DNA from: Streptomyces sp. NBC_00236
GTDB taxonomy: Bacteria; Actinomycetota; Actinomycetes; Streptomycetales; Streptomycetaceae
NCBI RefSeq assembly: GCF_036195045.1
Contig: NZ_CP108100.1
Coordinates: 992,001-1,056,000 of the forward strand
Length of the DNA stretch: 64,000 nt
Direction of reading: 5' to 3'
The notes under the pieces were generated by a model. It had not been told where the DNA came from, made no database searches, and saw nothing but the letters and a program-made list of their open reading frames with translations. Positions 1 through 9,945 of this stretch are shown here, in pieces (position 1 is the first letter of the stretch; each line of letters opens with the position of its first letter). A program made the position numbers and the translations under genes.

Positions 1-1092
1 ACCGAAGAGGGTGGCGCCCGTCTGTTCGGCGACGCGCCACTGGGCGCTGACGTCCGGGTAGCCGGGGCTTCCGTCGTACAGCACGAGGGTGGTGCCGGTG
101 AGGAGGCCGGAGACGAGGAAGTTCCACATCATCCAGCCGGTGGAGGTGTACCAGAAGAAGCGGTCCTCCGGTCCGAGGTCGCAGTGCAGGCCGATCTGCT
201 TGAAGTGTTCGAGCAGGATGCCGCCCTGGGACTGGACGATGGCCTTGGGGAGGCCGGTGGTTCCGGAGGAGTAGAGGACCCACAGGGGGTGGCCGAAGGG
301 GACCTGTTCGAAGACAGGATCGGTGTCCGCAGCAGTGAGGGCGGACCAGTCGAGGGCGCCTTCGGGCGCCTCGGTGCCGAGCAGCGGGATGTGGACGACG
401 GCGCGCAGGGTGGGCAGTTCGCGGCGCAGTTCGGCGACGGTGTCCGCGCGGTGGTGCTCCTTGCCGCCGTAGCGGTAGCCGTCGACGGTGAACAGGACGA
501 CGGGTTCGACCTGCTGGAAGCGGTCGAGGACGCTGCGGGCGCCGAAGTCGGGGGCGCAGGAGGTCCAGACGCCGCCGACGGCCGCGGTGGCGAGGAAGGC
601 GACGACCGCCTGCGGGATGTTGGGGAGGTAGCCGCTGACCCGGTCGCCGGGGGTGACGCCGAGGGTGCGGAGTTCGGCGGCGAGCGCGCCGACCTGGCGG
701 CGCAGCGTGGACCAGGAGACGGGGACCTGGGTGTGGCTCTCGTCGACGTGGAGAAGTGCGGGGGCGTCGGCGCGCAGGGGGTCCTCGGAGGTGCGCAGCG
801 CGTGCTCGGCGTAGTTGAGGGTGGCGCCGGGGAACCATGCGGCGCCGGGCATGGTGCGGTCGCCGATGACGGTCTCGTACGGGGTGGAGAACCGGACGTC
901 GAACCATTCCGCGACGGCCTTCCAGAAGGTGTCGAGCTCGTCGACCGACCAGCGGTGCAGGCTCGCGTAGCCGCCCTCGGCCGGTGCTCCGTGGTGCTCG
1001 GCAGCCCAGCTCTGGAAGCGGGTGACGGCCGCGGCCGCGATGCGGTCCGGGCCGGGCTGCCACAGAGGGGCTTCGTGGGCTGCTGAGGTCAT
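1..1092 (-). CDS. Acetoacetate--CoA ligase, 3' end cut by window edge
   Basis: ANL-superfamily adenylating enzyme that activates acetoacetate to acetoacetyl-CoA with ATP in the cytoplasm. The 364 visible residues begin MTSAAHEAPLWQPGPDRI. They carry the N-terminal domain typical of acetoacetyl-CoA synthetases (WFPGATLNYAEHAL near residue 87) and the AMP-binding P-loop LYSSGTTGLPKAIVQ in the last third. The following TGWMMWNF is characteristic of the acetoacetate branch rather than acetate-CoA ligase. The start is the ATG at 1092, preceded by GGGAG. The remaining C-terminal half lies beyond the left edge. The gene diverges from the glycosidase at 1343, so the 250 bp between them should hold both promoters. 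Confidence 0.88.
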   Translation of the reverse strand, partial: MTSAAHEAPLWQPGPDRIAAAAVTRFQSWAAEHHGAPAEGGYASLHRWSVDELDTFWKAVAEWFDVRFSTPYETVIGDRTMPGAAWFPGATLNYAEHALRTSEDPLRADAPALLHVDESHTQVPVSWSTLRRQVGALAAELRTLGVTPGDRVSGYLPNIPQAVVAFLATAAVGGVWTSCAPDFGARSVLDRFQQVEPVVLFTVDGYRYGGKEHHRADTVAELRRELPTLRAVVHIPLLGTEAPEGALDWSALTAADTDPVFEQVPFGHPLWVLYSSGTTGLPKAIVQSQGGILLEHFKQIGLHCDLGPEDRFFWYTSTGWMMWNFLVSGLLTGTTLVLYDGSPGYPDVSAQWRVAEQTGATLFG

Positions 1093-1342
1093 GGGGCGGC
1101 TCCCTGGCTGTACGGGTACGCGGTGTGTGCGTGTGTCGCGCGCACGGGCTGGGGTGTGCGCGTGAGGCGGCTCCACGGACGATGCCATGTGATCGTCTTT
1201 CGCACCAGGGTTGCCCGGCCACGGCCGTGCCACCCGATATGTGGTGCGGCCACACTCCGTCCCCGGCCGTCCGCGCCGGCCACGGGTGAACGGAAGTTGA
1301 ACAGAACCCGTTGCCGGATCAGCGGATGGCAGGGTGAGCTGC

Positions 1343-3694
1343 ATGGACGGTCGTGACCTGGTGCGCTCGGTGAAGTTGGTCGGTTCGAAGCAGGGGCTGC
1401 GTACGGTGCGCTCGGCGTGGCGGCGGGCCCGGGCGGATGCGCGGGCGTCGCCTGCGCGCGGTCCGGAACGGGCGCGGGTGCCGGGAGCCGTGGTGGGGGC
1501 GGAGCCCGGGGCGGGCGGCGGTGTGGTGAGGTTCGCCCGTTCGGAGCTGCGCATCCGTGTGGCGGTGGGCGGAGCGGTCTTCTGGGGGTGGGACGGGGCG
1601 GAGCCCGTGCCGTCCTACGCACTGCCGGGGTCCGCGCCCGATGCCGATCCCCGGGCGGTGCTGGAGCCGGACAAGGACGGCGGCTGGCAGGTGGTGTCGG
1701 AGCGGCTGACCGTGGTGGTGTCGCGGCACGGTGCGGTGGAGTTGCGGACCCCGGGCGGGGTGGTGCTCAGGCGGGAGCTGCCGCCCCGGTGGTGGGAGCC
1801 GGTGGCCGGTGGGCCCGTGCGATGGGTGCAGCGGTCCGAGGTCCCGGCGGACGCGCGGTTCTTCGGGCTGGGCGGGCGGGCCGCGGGCCCACGGCTCCGG
1901 GACGGCGTGTACGGGCTGTGGAACACCGATCCGGGCGGACGGTTCGGGCCCGGGGACGATCCGCTGTATCTGACGATGCCGGTGCAGCTGGTGGTCTCGG
2001 ACGCGGGGACGCATCTGATGTTCCACGACAACTCCTGGGCGGGCCGGGTGGCGCTGCGCGAGGGCGAGGAGGGGGCGGGCTCCGGCCATGACCGGCCGGG
2101 TACGTCCGAGGTGCGGGTCGACGGGGGCCCGCTGCGCTGCTGGGTGGTGGTGGGGACGCCGGCCCGGGTGCTCCAGGCGTGGTCGGCGCTGACGGGCGCG
2201 CCGGCGGTGCCTCCGTCGTGGGCGCTGGGTCCGCAGCATGCGCGGTGGGGGTTCGGGAGCGAGCGGGAGGTGCGTCGGGTCGTCGCGGGGTACCGGGAGC
2301 GGGGGCTGCCGCTGTCGGTGCTCCATCTCGACATCGACCACTTCGACGCGCACCGGGTGTTCACGGTGGACCGCGAGCGGTTCCCCGATCTGCCGGGGCT
2401 GGCGAAGGAGTTGCGCGATGACGGGGTGCGGCTGGTGTCGATCGTGGACCCGGCGGTGGCGGCGGTGCCGGGGAACGCGGTCTTCGACACCGGGACCGCG
2501 GTGGGGTCTTCGGGCGCGTTCGTCCGGGACGCGCGCGGGCGGACGGTTCGCGGGGAGGTGTGGCCGGGTGAGTGCGTGTATCCGGACTTCACCGATCCGC
2601 AGGTGCGCGAGTGGTGGGGCGGCCTGTACGAGGAACGCCTCGCACAGGGGTTCTCCGGTGTCTGGCACGACATGAACGAGCCGGTGTCGTTCGCGGCGTT
2701 CGGTGAGCCGACGCTGCCCCGTTCGTCACGGCACTCGCTGGAGGGGCGCGGCGGCGATCACCGGGAGGCCCACAACGTGTACGGCCTCGCGATGGCGCGT
2801 GCCGGGTACGAGGGGCTGCTCCGGCTGCGTCCGGACGAGCGGCCGTTCCTGTTCTCACGGTCCGGGTGGGCCGGGATGCAGCGGTACGGGGGCACGTGGT
2901 CCGGTGATGTGGCGACCGGGTGGCCGGGGCTGCGGGCCTCGCTGGCGCTGGTGCTGGGTCTCGGGCTGTGCGGGGTGCCGTATTCGGGGCCGGATGTGGG
3001 CGGGTTCGACGGTTCGCCGTCGCCCGAGCTGTATCTGCGGTGGTTCCAGCTGGGGGCGTATCTTCCGCTGTTCCGCACGCATGCGGCGATCGACGCGGGG
3101 CGGCGGGAGCCGTGGGAGTTCGGGCCGCGGGTGCTCGACGGTGCGCGGGAGGTGCTGGCGGAGCGGGAGCGGCTGCACCCGTACTGGGTGACGCTGGCGC
3201 ACATGGCCCGGGTGACCGGGGCTCCGTATGTGCGTCCGCTGTGGTGGGCGGCGCCCGGCGACCGGGCGCTGCGGGAGTGCGAGGACGCGTTCCTGCTGGG
3301 TGACGCGCTGCTGGTGGCGCCGGTGCTGGAGCCGGGTGTCGAGGAGCGGTCGGTGCGGCTGCCGGCGGGGCGCTGGTACGACACGGTGAGTGGTGCGGTG
3401 TACGAGGGGCCGGGGCAGGTGGTGGTCGGCGCGCCGCTGTCGCGGGTGCCGGTGCTGGCGCGGGCCGGTGCGGTGGTTCCGGTGCGGGGTGCGGGCGGCG
3501 GGCTCGAACTGGAGGTGTGGGCTCCGGTGGAGGGTGCGGGCGGGGGCGGCTACGTGGTCCGTGACGGGGGTGACGGCTGGGCGCCGGTGGTGGTCGAGCG
3601 GTACACGACCCGGCTCGTGGGCGGGCGGGTCGTGGTGGAGCGGGACGGTGAGGAGGGGCTGGTGGACTGTCCGGTCCGGGTACGGGGACTCTGA
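1343..3694 (+). CDS. Glycoside hydrolase family 31 alpha-glucosidase-like protein
   Basis: Retaining alpha-glycosidase of family GH31, 783 residues. The nucleophile motif WHDMNEP is visible with Asp at about residue 443. Downstream RSGWAGMQRYGGTWSGD carries the acid/base region, and YSGPDVGGFDG is also typical of the family. No signal peptide is seen, so it is probably cytoplasmic and acts on imported maltodextrin-type or alpha-glucoside substrates; the exact substrate cannot be read. The ATG at 1343 is chosen because AGGG lies 8 bp upstream. A GTG at 1334 would add three residues but has no ribosome binding site. The shine of long ORFs in other frames here is a GC-content artefact. Confidence 0.87.
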   Translation: MDGRDLVRSVKLVGSKQGLRTVRSAWRRARADARASPARGPERARVPGAVVGAEPGAGGGVVRFARSELRIRVAVGGAVFWGWDGAEPVPSYALPGSAPDADPRAVLEPDKDGGWQVVSERLTVVVSRHGAVELRTPGGVVLRRELPPRWWEPVAGGPVRWVQRSEVPADARFFGLGGRAAGPRLRDGVYGLWNTDPGGRFGPGDDPLYLTMPVQLVVSDAGTHLMFHDNSWAGRVALREGEEGAGSGHDRPGTSEVRVDGGPLRCWVVVGTPARVLQAWSALTGAPAVPPSWALGPQHARWGFGSEREVRRVVAGYRERGLPLSVLHLDIDHFDAHRVFTVDRERFPDLPGLAKELRDDGVRLVSIVDPAVAAVPGNAVFDTGTAVGSSGAFVRDARGRTVRGEVWPGECVYPDFTDPQVREWWGGLYEERLAQGFSGVWHDMNEPVSFAAFGEPTLPRSSRHSLEGRGGDHREAHNVYGLAMARAGYEGLLRLRPDERPFLFSRSGWAGMQRYGGTWSGDVATGWPGLRASLALVLGLGLCGVPYSGPDVGGFDGSPSPELYLRWFQLGAYLPLFRTHAAIDAGRREPWEFGPRVLDGAREVLAERERLHPYWVTLAHMARVTGAPYVRPLWWAAPGDRALRECEDAFLLGDALLVAPVLEPGVEERSVRLPAGRWYDTVSGAVYEGPGQVVVGAPLSRVPVLARAGAVVPVRGAGGGLELEVWAPVEGAGGGGYVVRDGGDGWAPVVVERYTTRLVGGRVVVERDGEEGLVDCPVRVRGL

Positions 3695-3710
3695 GCCGCC
3701 GGGAGCGCGG

Positions 3711-4220
3711 TCAGCGGTAGCGGCCGGCGAACCAGGCGCGGACGGCCTCGGTGTGCAGGGGGAAGGCAAGCGCTTCGGGGCTCCGCAGCACTCCGTATCC
3801 GGAGGTCTCGTCGGTCGGTACGGACGGCGGGAGCGCGGCGGCCGGCCGTGCGGGGAGCAGCCCGAACAGGAGGAGGTGGCCGTCGGGGGCGCTGAGGGCG
3901 TCGGCAAGGCGTACGTCGTCGCGGTCCGCCTCGATGCCGGTCTCCTCACGGAGTTCGCGTACGACCGCGTGTTTCCAGTCCTCGTCGTGGTCGATGAAGC
4001 CGCCGGGGAGGGCGGTGCCGCCGAGGCAGGGTTCGATGGTGCGGGTGATGACGACGAGTCCGGTGCGGTCGTCGGCGGTGACGGGCAGCAGGGCTACGGC
4101 GACCGGCAGTGGGTTGCGGTAGGCGGTGGCTCCGCAGGCGGTGCAGACGCGGGGCCAGGCACCGGGGTGCGGCAACGCGGTGTACGGCGCTCCGCAACTG
4201 CCGCAGTGGGAGTCCTTCAC
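3711..4220 (-). CDS. Nudix hydrolase with N-terminal zinc ribbon
   Basis: Pyrophosphohydrolase of the Nudix superfamily, about 169 residues. An N-terminal zinc ribbon is formed by CGSCG and CTACG. A complete Nudix box follows, with Gly, Glu after five residues, then RELREETGI. This domain order matches NudC/ADP-ribose-type zinc-ribbon Nudix proteins, but the substrate is not determined. The GTG at 4220 has GGAGAA seven bases upstream and is preferred. The frame stays open to a GTG at 4271, which would add 17 residues and has only a weak ribosome site. The stop lies 17 bp from the end of the convergent glycosidase gene. Confidence 0.8.
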   Translation of the reverse strand: MKDSHCGSCGAPYTALPHPGAWPRVCTACGATAYRNPLPVAVALLPVTADDRTGLVVITRTIEPCLGGTALPGGFIDHDEDWKHAVVRELREETGIEADRDDVRLADALSAPDGHLLLFGLLPARPAAALPPSVPTDETSGYGVLRSPEALAFPLHTEAVRAWFAGRYR

Positions 4221-4307
4221 GGGCTTCTCCGTCTTTCTCGTCACGGCCACGCGCGGACTGTATCCGATCACCCGCCCTGGACGGCCGGACTAGTGGACGA
4301 TGTGCTC

Positions 4308-5114
4308 ATGACAGGTATGGGTTCCGTTCTCCGCGTCCTCGCAGCGACCGCCGCCACGCTGCTCGCCGTCACCGCCGCCGCCCCCTCGGCGCAGGCGAAG
4401 CCCGAGCCGAAGGCTCCCGGGGACTTCGTCGCGCTGCGCACGGTCGATCCCACGATCATCCAGGAGATGCGCTACCCCACCGGGCACGACTTCATGGGTG
4501 TCCCGGTGGACGGGTACCGCCAGCCGCTGTGCATCCTGACCCGGCCGGCGGCCGAGGCCCTGCACCGGGCCCAGGTCCGGCTGCTGGCCCAGGGGTACTC
4601 GCTGAAGGTGTACGACTGCTACCGGCCGCAGCGGGCCGTGGATCACTTCGTGCGGTGGGCGAAGGACCTCGACGACGAGACGATGAAGACCGAGTTCTAC
4701 CCGCAGGTCGACAAGACCCGTCTGTTCGCGGACGGTTACATCGCCGAGAAGTCCGGACACAGTCGCGGCAGCACGGTGGACCTGACCCTGGTGCGTCTGC
4801 CGGCCCTGCCGACCAGGCCGTACCGTCCGGGCGAGAAGCTGGTGCCGTGCTACGCCCCGCAGGCCGAACGCTTTCCGGACAACTCGGTCGACATGGGCAC
4901 CGGATTCGACTGCTTCGACACGCTCTCGCACACCGACGACCCGCGGATCCAGGGCGTGCAGCGCGCCAACCGCCAGTTCCTCAAGAAGACGCTCACCGAC
5001 GCCGGATTCGTGAACCTCGCCGAGGAGTGGTGGCACTACACCTTCAAGCCGGAGCTCTTTCCGGACACCTACTTCGACTTCCCGGTGGCCCGCAGGTCCG
5101 TCGCCGGCCACTGA
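4308..5114 (+). CDS. Secreted VanX-like D-Ala-D-Ala dipeptidase (peptidase M15D)
   Basis: Zinc dipeptidase of the VanX/DdpX type, 268 residues, with an N-terminal signal peptide ending at about AQA-KPEP (residue 30). Metal ligands are visible as SGHSRGSTVD (His151, Asp158) and EWWH (Glu240 catalytic, His243 ligand), with the family Arg in YDCYRPQRA. Export suggests a role in recycling or trimming peptidoglycan-derived D-Ala-D-Ala outside the membrane. Vancomycin resistance is unlikely, because VanX itself is cytoplasmic and no vanH/vanA partner is nearby. The start is uncertain: the ATG at 4308 lacks a strong ribosome site, and a GTG at 4293 and an ATG at 4317 are alternatives. Confidence 0.82.
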   Translation: MTGMGSVLRVLAATAATLLAVTAAAPSAQAKPEPKAPGDFVALRTVDPTIIQEMRYPTGHDFMGVPVDGYRQPLCILTRPAAEALHRAQVRLLAQGYSLKVYDCYRPQRAVDHFVRWAKDLDDETMKTEFYPQVDKTRLFADGYIAEKSGHSRGSTVDLTLVRLPALPTRPYRPGEKLVPCYAPQAERFPDNSVDMGTGFDCFDTLSHTDDPRIQGVQRANRQFLKKTLTDAGFVNLAEEWWHYTFKPELFPDTYFDFPVARRSVAGH

Positions 5115-5176
5115 GGGGGCGCGTCGGGGAAGCACGTGCGTCGCCCGCCACCGAGGGGCGCGTCGGGAAGGAGAAC

Positions 5177-5221
5177 GAGCGGGCTGCCGGGACCACCCCC
5201 GTGGGTTCCGGCCGCCCGCTC
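5177..5221 (+). terminator. Rho-independent terminator after VanX-like gene
   Basis: GAGCGGGC pairs with GCCCGCTC across an inner stem made of GACCAC and GTGGGTTC. The hairpin is followed by CTTCTTCTC. It sits 60 bp after the stop of the dipeptidase gene and before the DUF962 gene. Confidence 0.6.
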
Positions 5222-5280
5222 TTCTTCTCGGACGCGGATCGGCCGTATCCGGTTGCCGATCCAGCCATTACGGTGCCCGT

Positions 5281-5628
5281 ATGTCACAACAGACGTTCGA
5301 TTCGTATGAAGAGTTCTGGCCCTATTACGTCGCGATGCACTCCCGGGCCGCGACCCGCTGGGTCCATCTCGCCGGCACCCTGACCGGTCTCGCGATCACC
5401 GCCTACGGACTGGCGCGCGGCCGGAAGCGCTACATGGCCGCGCTGCCGCTGATCGGGTACGGGACCGCCTGGCCCGCCCATTTCCTGATCGAGAAGAACA
5501 ACCCGGCCACGTTCGGTCATCCCGCCTGGTCCCTGCGCGGTGACGCGCAGATGATCGGGATGATGCTGGCCGGCCGCGACCACGAGCTCGCGGAGACCGC
5601 TGCCAAGTGGCTCGCCGACAACAGCTGA
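5281..5628 (+). CDS. DUF962 / Mpo1-like small membrane protein
   Basis: 115-residue protein beginning MSQQTFDSYEEFWPYYVAMHS. It has the conserved histidines of the DUF962 (Mpo1-like) family: HSRAATRWVH, the AHFLIEKNNPATF stretch and GHPAWSL. Two hydrophobic segments suggest an integral membrane protein. Yeast Mpo1 is an iron-dependent 2-hydroxy fatty acid dioxygenase; bacterial members are mostly untested, so that reaction is only a family-based guess. It stands alone, with a terminator upstream and a regulatory palindrome 12 bp after its stop. No strong ribosome site is visible, so a leaderless or weakly translated start is possible. Confidence 0.75.
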   Translation: MSQQTFDSYEEFWPYYVAMHSRAATRWVHLAGTLTGLAITAYGLARGRKRYMAALPLIGYGTAWPAHFLIEKNNPATFGHPAWSLRGDAQMIGMMLAGRDHELAETAAKWLADNS

Positions 5629-5640
5629 CCGTGGCACACT

Positions 5641-5657
5641 TCTGACGTTCCGTCAGA
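5641..5657. promoter_or_regulatory. 17-bp palindrome, probable repressor operator
   Basis: TCTGACG-TTC-CGTCAGA is a perfect 7-bp dyad with a 3-bp spacer, flanked by looser symmetry (CACT ... AGTG). It lies 20-36 bp before the start of the DUF35/thiolase pair. The size and form suit a TetR-family dimer site. No TetR gene is adjacent, so the regulator would be encoded elsewhere. Confidence 0.55.
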
Positions 5658-5676
5658 TCCAGTGCCGGGAGGGGCT

Positions 5677-6153
5677 TTGCCGCGCAAGCGCATACCTGTG
5701 GTGGCCGGGTGGTTCACCGAGGACGGTACGGAGGAGGACTTCCGGCTGCTGGGCACCCGCTGCCCGCTCTGCTCGTCGGTCTTCTTCCCGCCCCAGAAGG
5801 GGCTCTGCCGCAATCCGGGCTGTACCGGCGGCGAGCTCGTCGAGGTGCCACTGTCCCGGCGCGGCACGGTCTGGTCGTACACCGACGGCCGCTACCGGCC
5901 GCCCGCGCCCTACCTCTCGGATCCGGACGCGCCCTGGAAGCCGTACACGCTGGTGGCGGTGGAGCTGGCGGCCGAGCGGATGGTCGTGCTCGGACAGGCC
6001 GCACCCGGCGTCGGCGTGGGGGATCTCGCGGTCGGGATGGCCGTGGAGGCCGTGCCGGGGGTGATGGACTCCGGCCCCGGTGACGACGGCGTGGTGCGGA
6101 CCACCTGGCACTGGCGGCCGGTCGCCGCCGGCTCCGCGGGGGGTGCGGCATGA
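5677..6153 (+). CDS. DUF35 zinc-ribbon/OB-fold acyl-CoA-associated protein
   Basis: About 158 residues. The N-terminal rubredoxin-like zinc ribbon CPLCSSVFFPPQKGLCRNPGC is followed by an OB-fold region (KPYTLVAVELAAERMVVLGQ). DUF35 proteins bind acyl-CoA and usually pair with a thiolase or hydratase partner, as in steroid side-chain degradation or PHA-like pathways. That fits the thiolase gene overlapping its stop by 4 bp. The TTG at 5677 is preferred because GGGAGGGG is just upstream. A GTG at 5662 would add five residues but has no ribosome site. The palindrome at 5641 suggests repressor control of the pair. Confidence 0.8.
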   Translation: MPRKRIPVVAGWFTEDGTEEDFRLLGTRCPLCSSVFFPPQKGLCRNPGCTGGELVEVPLSRRGTVWSYTDGRYRPPAPYLSDPDAPWKPYTLVAVELAAERMVVLGQAAPGVGVGDLAVGMAVEAVPGVMDSGPGDDGVVRTTWHWRPVAAGSAGGAA

Positions 6154-7340
6154 GCGGGGACGTGGCCGTCCTCGGGGCCGGGATGCATCCCTGGGGCAAA
6201 TGGGGCCGCGGCTTCGTGGAGTACGGCACGGTGGCGGCCCGCAGCGCGCTCGCGGACGCGGGCGTCGAGTGGCGGGACGTGCAGTCGGTGGTCGGCGCCG
6301 ACACCGTGCGGGGCGGTTATCCGGGATACGTGGCCGGGGCGACGTTCGCCCAGGCGCTCGGCTGGCAGGGCGCCCGCGTGACCAGCGTGTACGCGGCCTG
6401 CGCGTCGGGCGCCCAGGCGGTGAACACCGCCAGGGCGCAGATCCTGGCCGGCATGGCGGACGTGGTGCTCGTGGTGGGCGCGGACGCGGCGCCCAAGGGG
6501 TTCTTCGCACCGGCGGGCGGGGAGCGGCCGGACGATCCGGACTGGCTGAGGTTCCGGGTGCTCGGTGCGACCAATCCCGCGTACTTCGCGCTGTACGCCC
6601 GCCGCCGGATGGCGCTGCACGGCGACACTCCGGAGGACTTCGCGCTGGTCAAGGTGAAGAACGCGGCGGCCGGCGCCCTGAACCCGAACGCCCGCTACCG
6701 GGCCGCGGTGAGCGCGGAGCAGGTCGCGGCCTCCGCGGTGGTCGCCGATCCGCTGCGGCTGCTGGACATCTGCGCCACCTCCGACGGCGCGGCGGCCCTG
6801 GTGCTGTCCAGCATGGACTTCGCCCGGCGCCACGGGACGCCGGACCCGGTCCGCATCCGCGCCGTGTCGACCGTGACGCCCACGTACCCGAAAGCGGTGC
6901 TCGACCTGCCGGACATCGCCACGGACTCCGCGGTCGCCGTGGAACCCTCCCCCATGGGTTTCCGGGGATCGATCGCCCGGGCCGCGTACGAGGAGGCGGG
7001 CATCGGCCCCGGGGACCTGTCCCTGGCGGAGGTGTACGACCTCTCCACGGCGCTGGAACTGGAGTGGTACGAGGACATCGGACTGTGCGCCCCCGGCGAG
7101 GGCGCGGCGCTCGTGCGCTCCGGGGCGACGTCGCTCGGCGGACGCGTCCCGGTGAACCCGAGCGGCGGACTCGCCTCCTTCGGCGAGGCGGTGCCGGCCC
7201 AGGCCATCGCGCAGGTCTGCGAGCTGACCTGGCAACTGCGCGGCACGGCGGGGGAACGCCAGGTTCCGGGCGCGCGGGTCGGGATCACGGCGAACCAGGG
7301 GCTGTTCGGTCATGGCTCCGCGGTCGTCGCGGTGCGCTGA
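6150..7340 (+). CDS. Thiolase-family protein (lipid-transfer/SCP-x-like acetyl-CoA acetyltransferase)
   Basis: 396-residue thiolase-fold protein. The nucleophilic Cys lies in VYAACASGAQA (Cys84). NPSGGLASFGEAVPAQ and a C-terminal GLFGHGSAVVAVR motif follow. Sequence style matches the SCP-x/lipid-transfer thiolases that work with DUF35 partners rather than the degradative FadA group. Translation is coupled to the DUF35 gene through an ATGA overlap (6150-6153), so a heteromeric complex is likely. The substrate is unknown; CoA thioesters of a long or branched chain, or a steroid side chain, are reasonable by family. Confidence 0.82.
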   Translation: MSGDVAVLGAGMHPWGKWGRGFVEYGTVAARSALADAGVEWRDVQSVVGADTVRGGYPGYVAGATFAQALGWQGARVTSVYAACASGAQAVNTARAQILAGMADVVLVVGADAAPKGFFAPAGGERPDDPDWLRFRVLGATNPAYFALYARRRMALHGDTPEDFALVKVKNAAAGALNPNARYRAAVSAEQVAASAVVADPLRLLDICATSDGAAALVLSSMDFARRHGTPDPVRIRAVSTVTPTYPKAVLDLPDIATDSAVAVEPSPMGFRGSIARAAYEEAGIGPGDLSLAEVYDLSTALELEWYEDIGLCAPGEGAALVRSGATSLGGRVPVNPSGGLASFGEAVPAQAIAQVCELTWQLRGTAGERQVPGARVGITANQGLFGHGSAVVAVR

Positions 7341-7565
7341 AATTCCACCTCTGGTAACCAACAGCGTTTGTTGTCAGCCTGCTTGACGACCCATCAAGCA
7401 CGGTGAACACTCCATTCCCAGCCGATGCCGTCCTCCCACACCGCGGCGGCCGGCTGATCCCACGCTCGTCACGGTCGCCGGGCGGGGCACGGATGCTCCC
7501 TGCCCTCGGCCTCCGCAGCCATGGAAGCGCCCGGCGAAACCCGCCGGACAACCACTGGGAGCGCC
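7341..7565 (+). promoter_or_regulatory. Upstream control region of glpFK with two inverted repeats
   Basis: 225-bp non-coding leader. It holds CAACA-GCGTT-TGTTG at 7359-7373 and TGCTTGA-CGACCCA-TCAAGCA at 7380-7400. The second can form a 7-bp hairpin and may be a terminator for the thiolase operon or part of an operator. In S. coelicolor the glycerol operon is controlled by the IclR-type GylR, but no gylR lies beside this copy. The assignment to glycerol control is therefore inference from position. Confidence 0.4.
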
Positions 7566-8327
7566 ATGAGCAATGGAGACATCTTCACCGGGGAAGTCCT
7601 CGGAACGGCCATCCTGATCCTCTTCGGCGCGGGCGTCTGCGCCGCCGTCACGCTCCACCACTCGAAAGCCAGGGCCGCGGGCTGGGTCGTCATCGCCTTC
7701 GGATGGGGCTTCGGGGTACTGGCCGGGGCCTACACGTCCGCCCCGTTGTCGGGCGGCCATCTCAACCCGGCGGTGACCGTCGGCATCGCCGTCGACACCG
7801 GCGAGTGGGACAAGGTCCCGCTCTACATCGCGGGTCAGCTGACGGGCGCCGTCATCGGCGCGGTGCTGGCCTGGCTGACGTACTACGCGCAGTTCCGCGC
7901 CAACGCCGACAAGGAGACGTCAGGACCCACGCTCGGCATCTTCGCGACCGCTCCGGAGATCCGCAATCCGGTGGCCAACCTCGTCACCGAGATCATCGCC
8001 ACGGCCGCCCTGGTGCTGCCGATCCTGGCGTTCGGGAAGAACGCGGGCATCGGGATCGGCCCGGTCGCGGGGTCGGAGGCCGGGATCTACGGCTCCGGGA
8101 TCTCGGTTCTCCTGGTGTCCCTCCTCGTGGTGGGCATCGGGCTCTCGCTCGGCGGCCCCACCGGATACGCCATCAACCCGGCCCGGGACCTCGGCCCCCG
8201 GCTGGTGCACACGCTGCTTCCGATACCGAACAAGGGGACGTCCGACTGGAGTTACGCCTGGATACCGGTCGTGGGGCCGATCCTGGGCGGACTGCTGGGC
8301 GGTGTCGTGTTCAACGCCGCGTTCTGA
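7566..8327 (+). CDS. glpF: Glycerol uptake facilitator (aquaglyceroporin)
   Basis: MIP-family channel of 253 residues with six hydrophobic helices. The two half-helix NPA motifs are visible as NPAVT (about residue 67) and NPARD (about residue 204). The Asp after the second NPA-Arg is a hallmark of glycerol-conducting GlpF rather than water-only aquaporins. It should passively admit glycerol for phosphorylation by the kinase 37 bp downstream. The ATG at 7566 has GGGAG upstream; an in-frame ATG at 7521 would only add a polar 15-residue leader before the membrane start. Confidence 0.9.
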   Translation: MSNGDIFTGEVLGTAILILFGAGVCAAVTLHHSKARAAGWVVIAFGWGFGVLAGAYTSAPLSGGHLNPAVTVGIAVDTGEWDKVPLYIAGQLTGAVIGAVLAWLTYYAQFRANADKETSGPTLGIFATAPEIRNPVANLVTEIIATAALVLPILAFGKNAGIGIGPVAGSEAGIYGSGISVLLVSLLVVGIGLSLGGPTGYAINPARDLGPRLVHTLLPIPNKGTSDWSYAWIPVVGPILGGLLGGVVFNAAF

Positions 8328-8364
8328 GGCCTCGGCCACAAGCACCCGATGGACAAGGGGAGTC

Positions 8365-9864
<1,500 letters not shown>

Positions 9865-9904
9865 CGGACGGTCCGCTCCCCCGCCGCCCATGGACGCGCG
9901 GCCC

Positions 9905-9926
9905 GTACCCTCGTCGGCGGGGGTAC
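9905..9926. terminator. Short hairpin between glpK and the conservon
   Basis: GTACCC pairs with GGGTAC across a 10-base loop, between the convergent ends of glpK and cvnD. There is no T tract, so termination is only suggested by position. Confidence 0.3.
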
Positions 9927-9945
9927 GTGCCGCGTTCCGCCGGCT

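Noticed and set aside
184-1086. Long plus-strand open frame
   Set aside because: It is antisense to the acetoacetate-CoA ligase, with Gly/Val/Glu-biased composition expected from GC3 bias and no family motifs.
4308-5114. Vancomycin-resistance vanX
   Set aside because: It has a signal peptide and no vanH, vanA or vanRS nearby; a secreted M15 dipeptidase is more likely.
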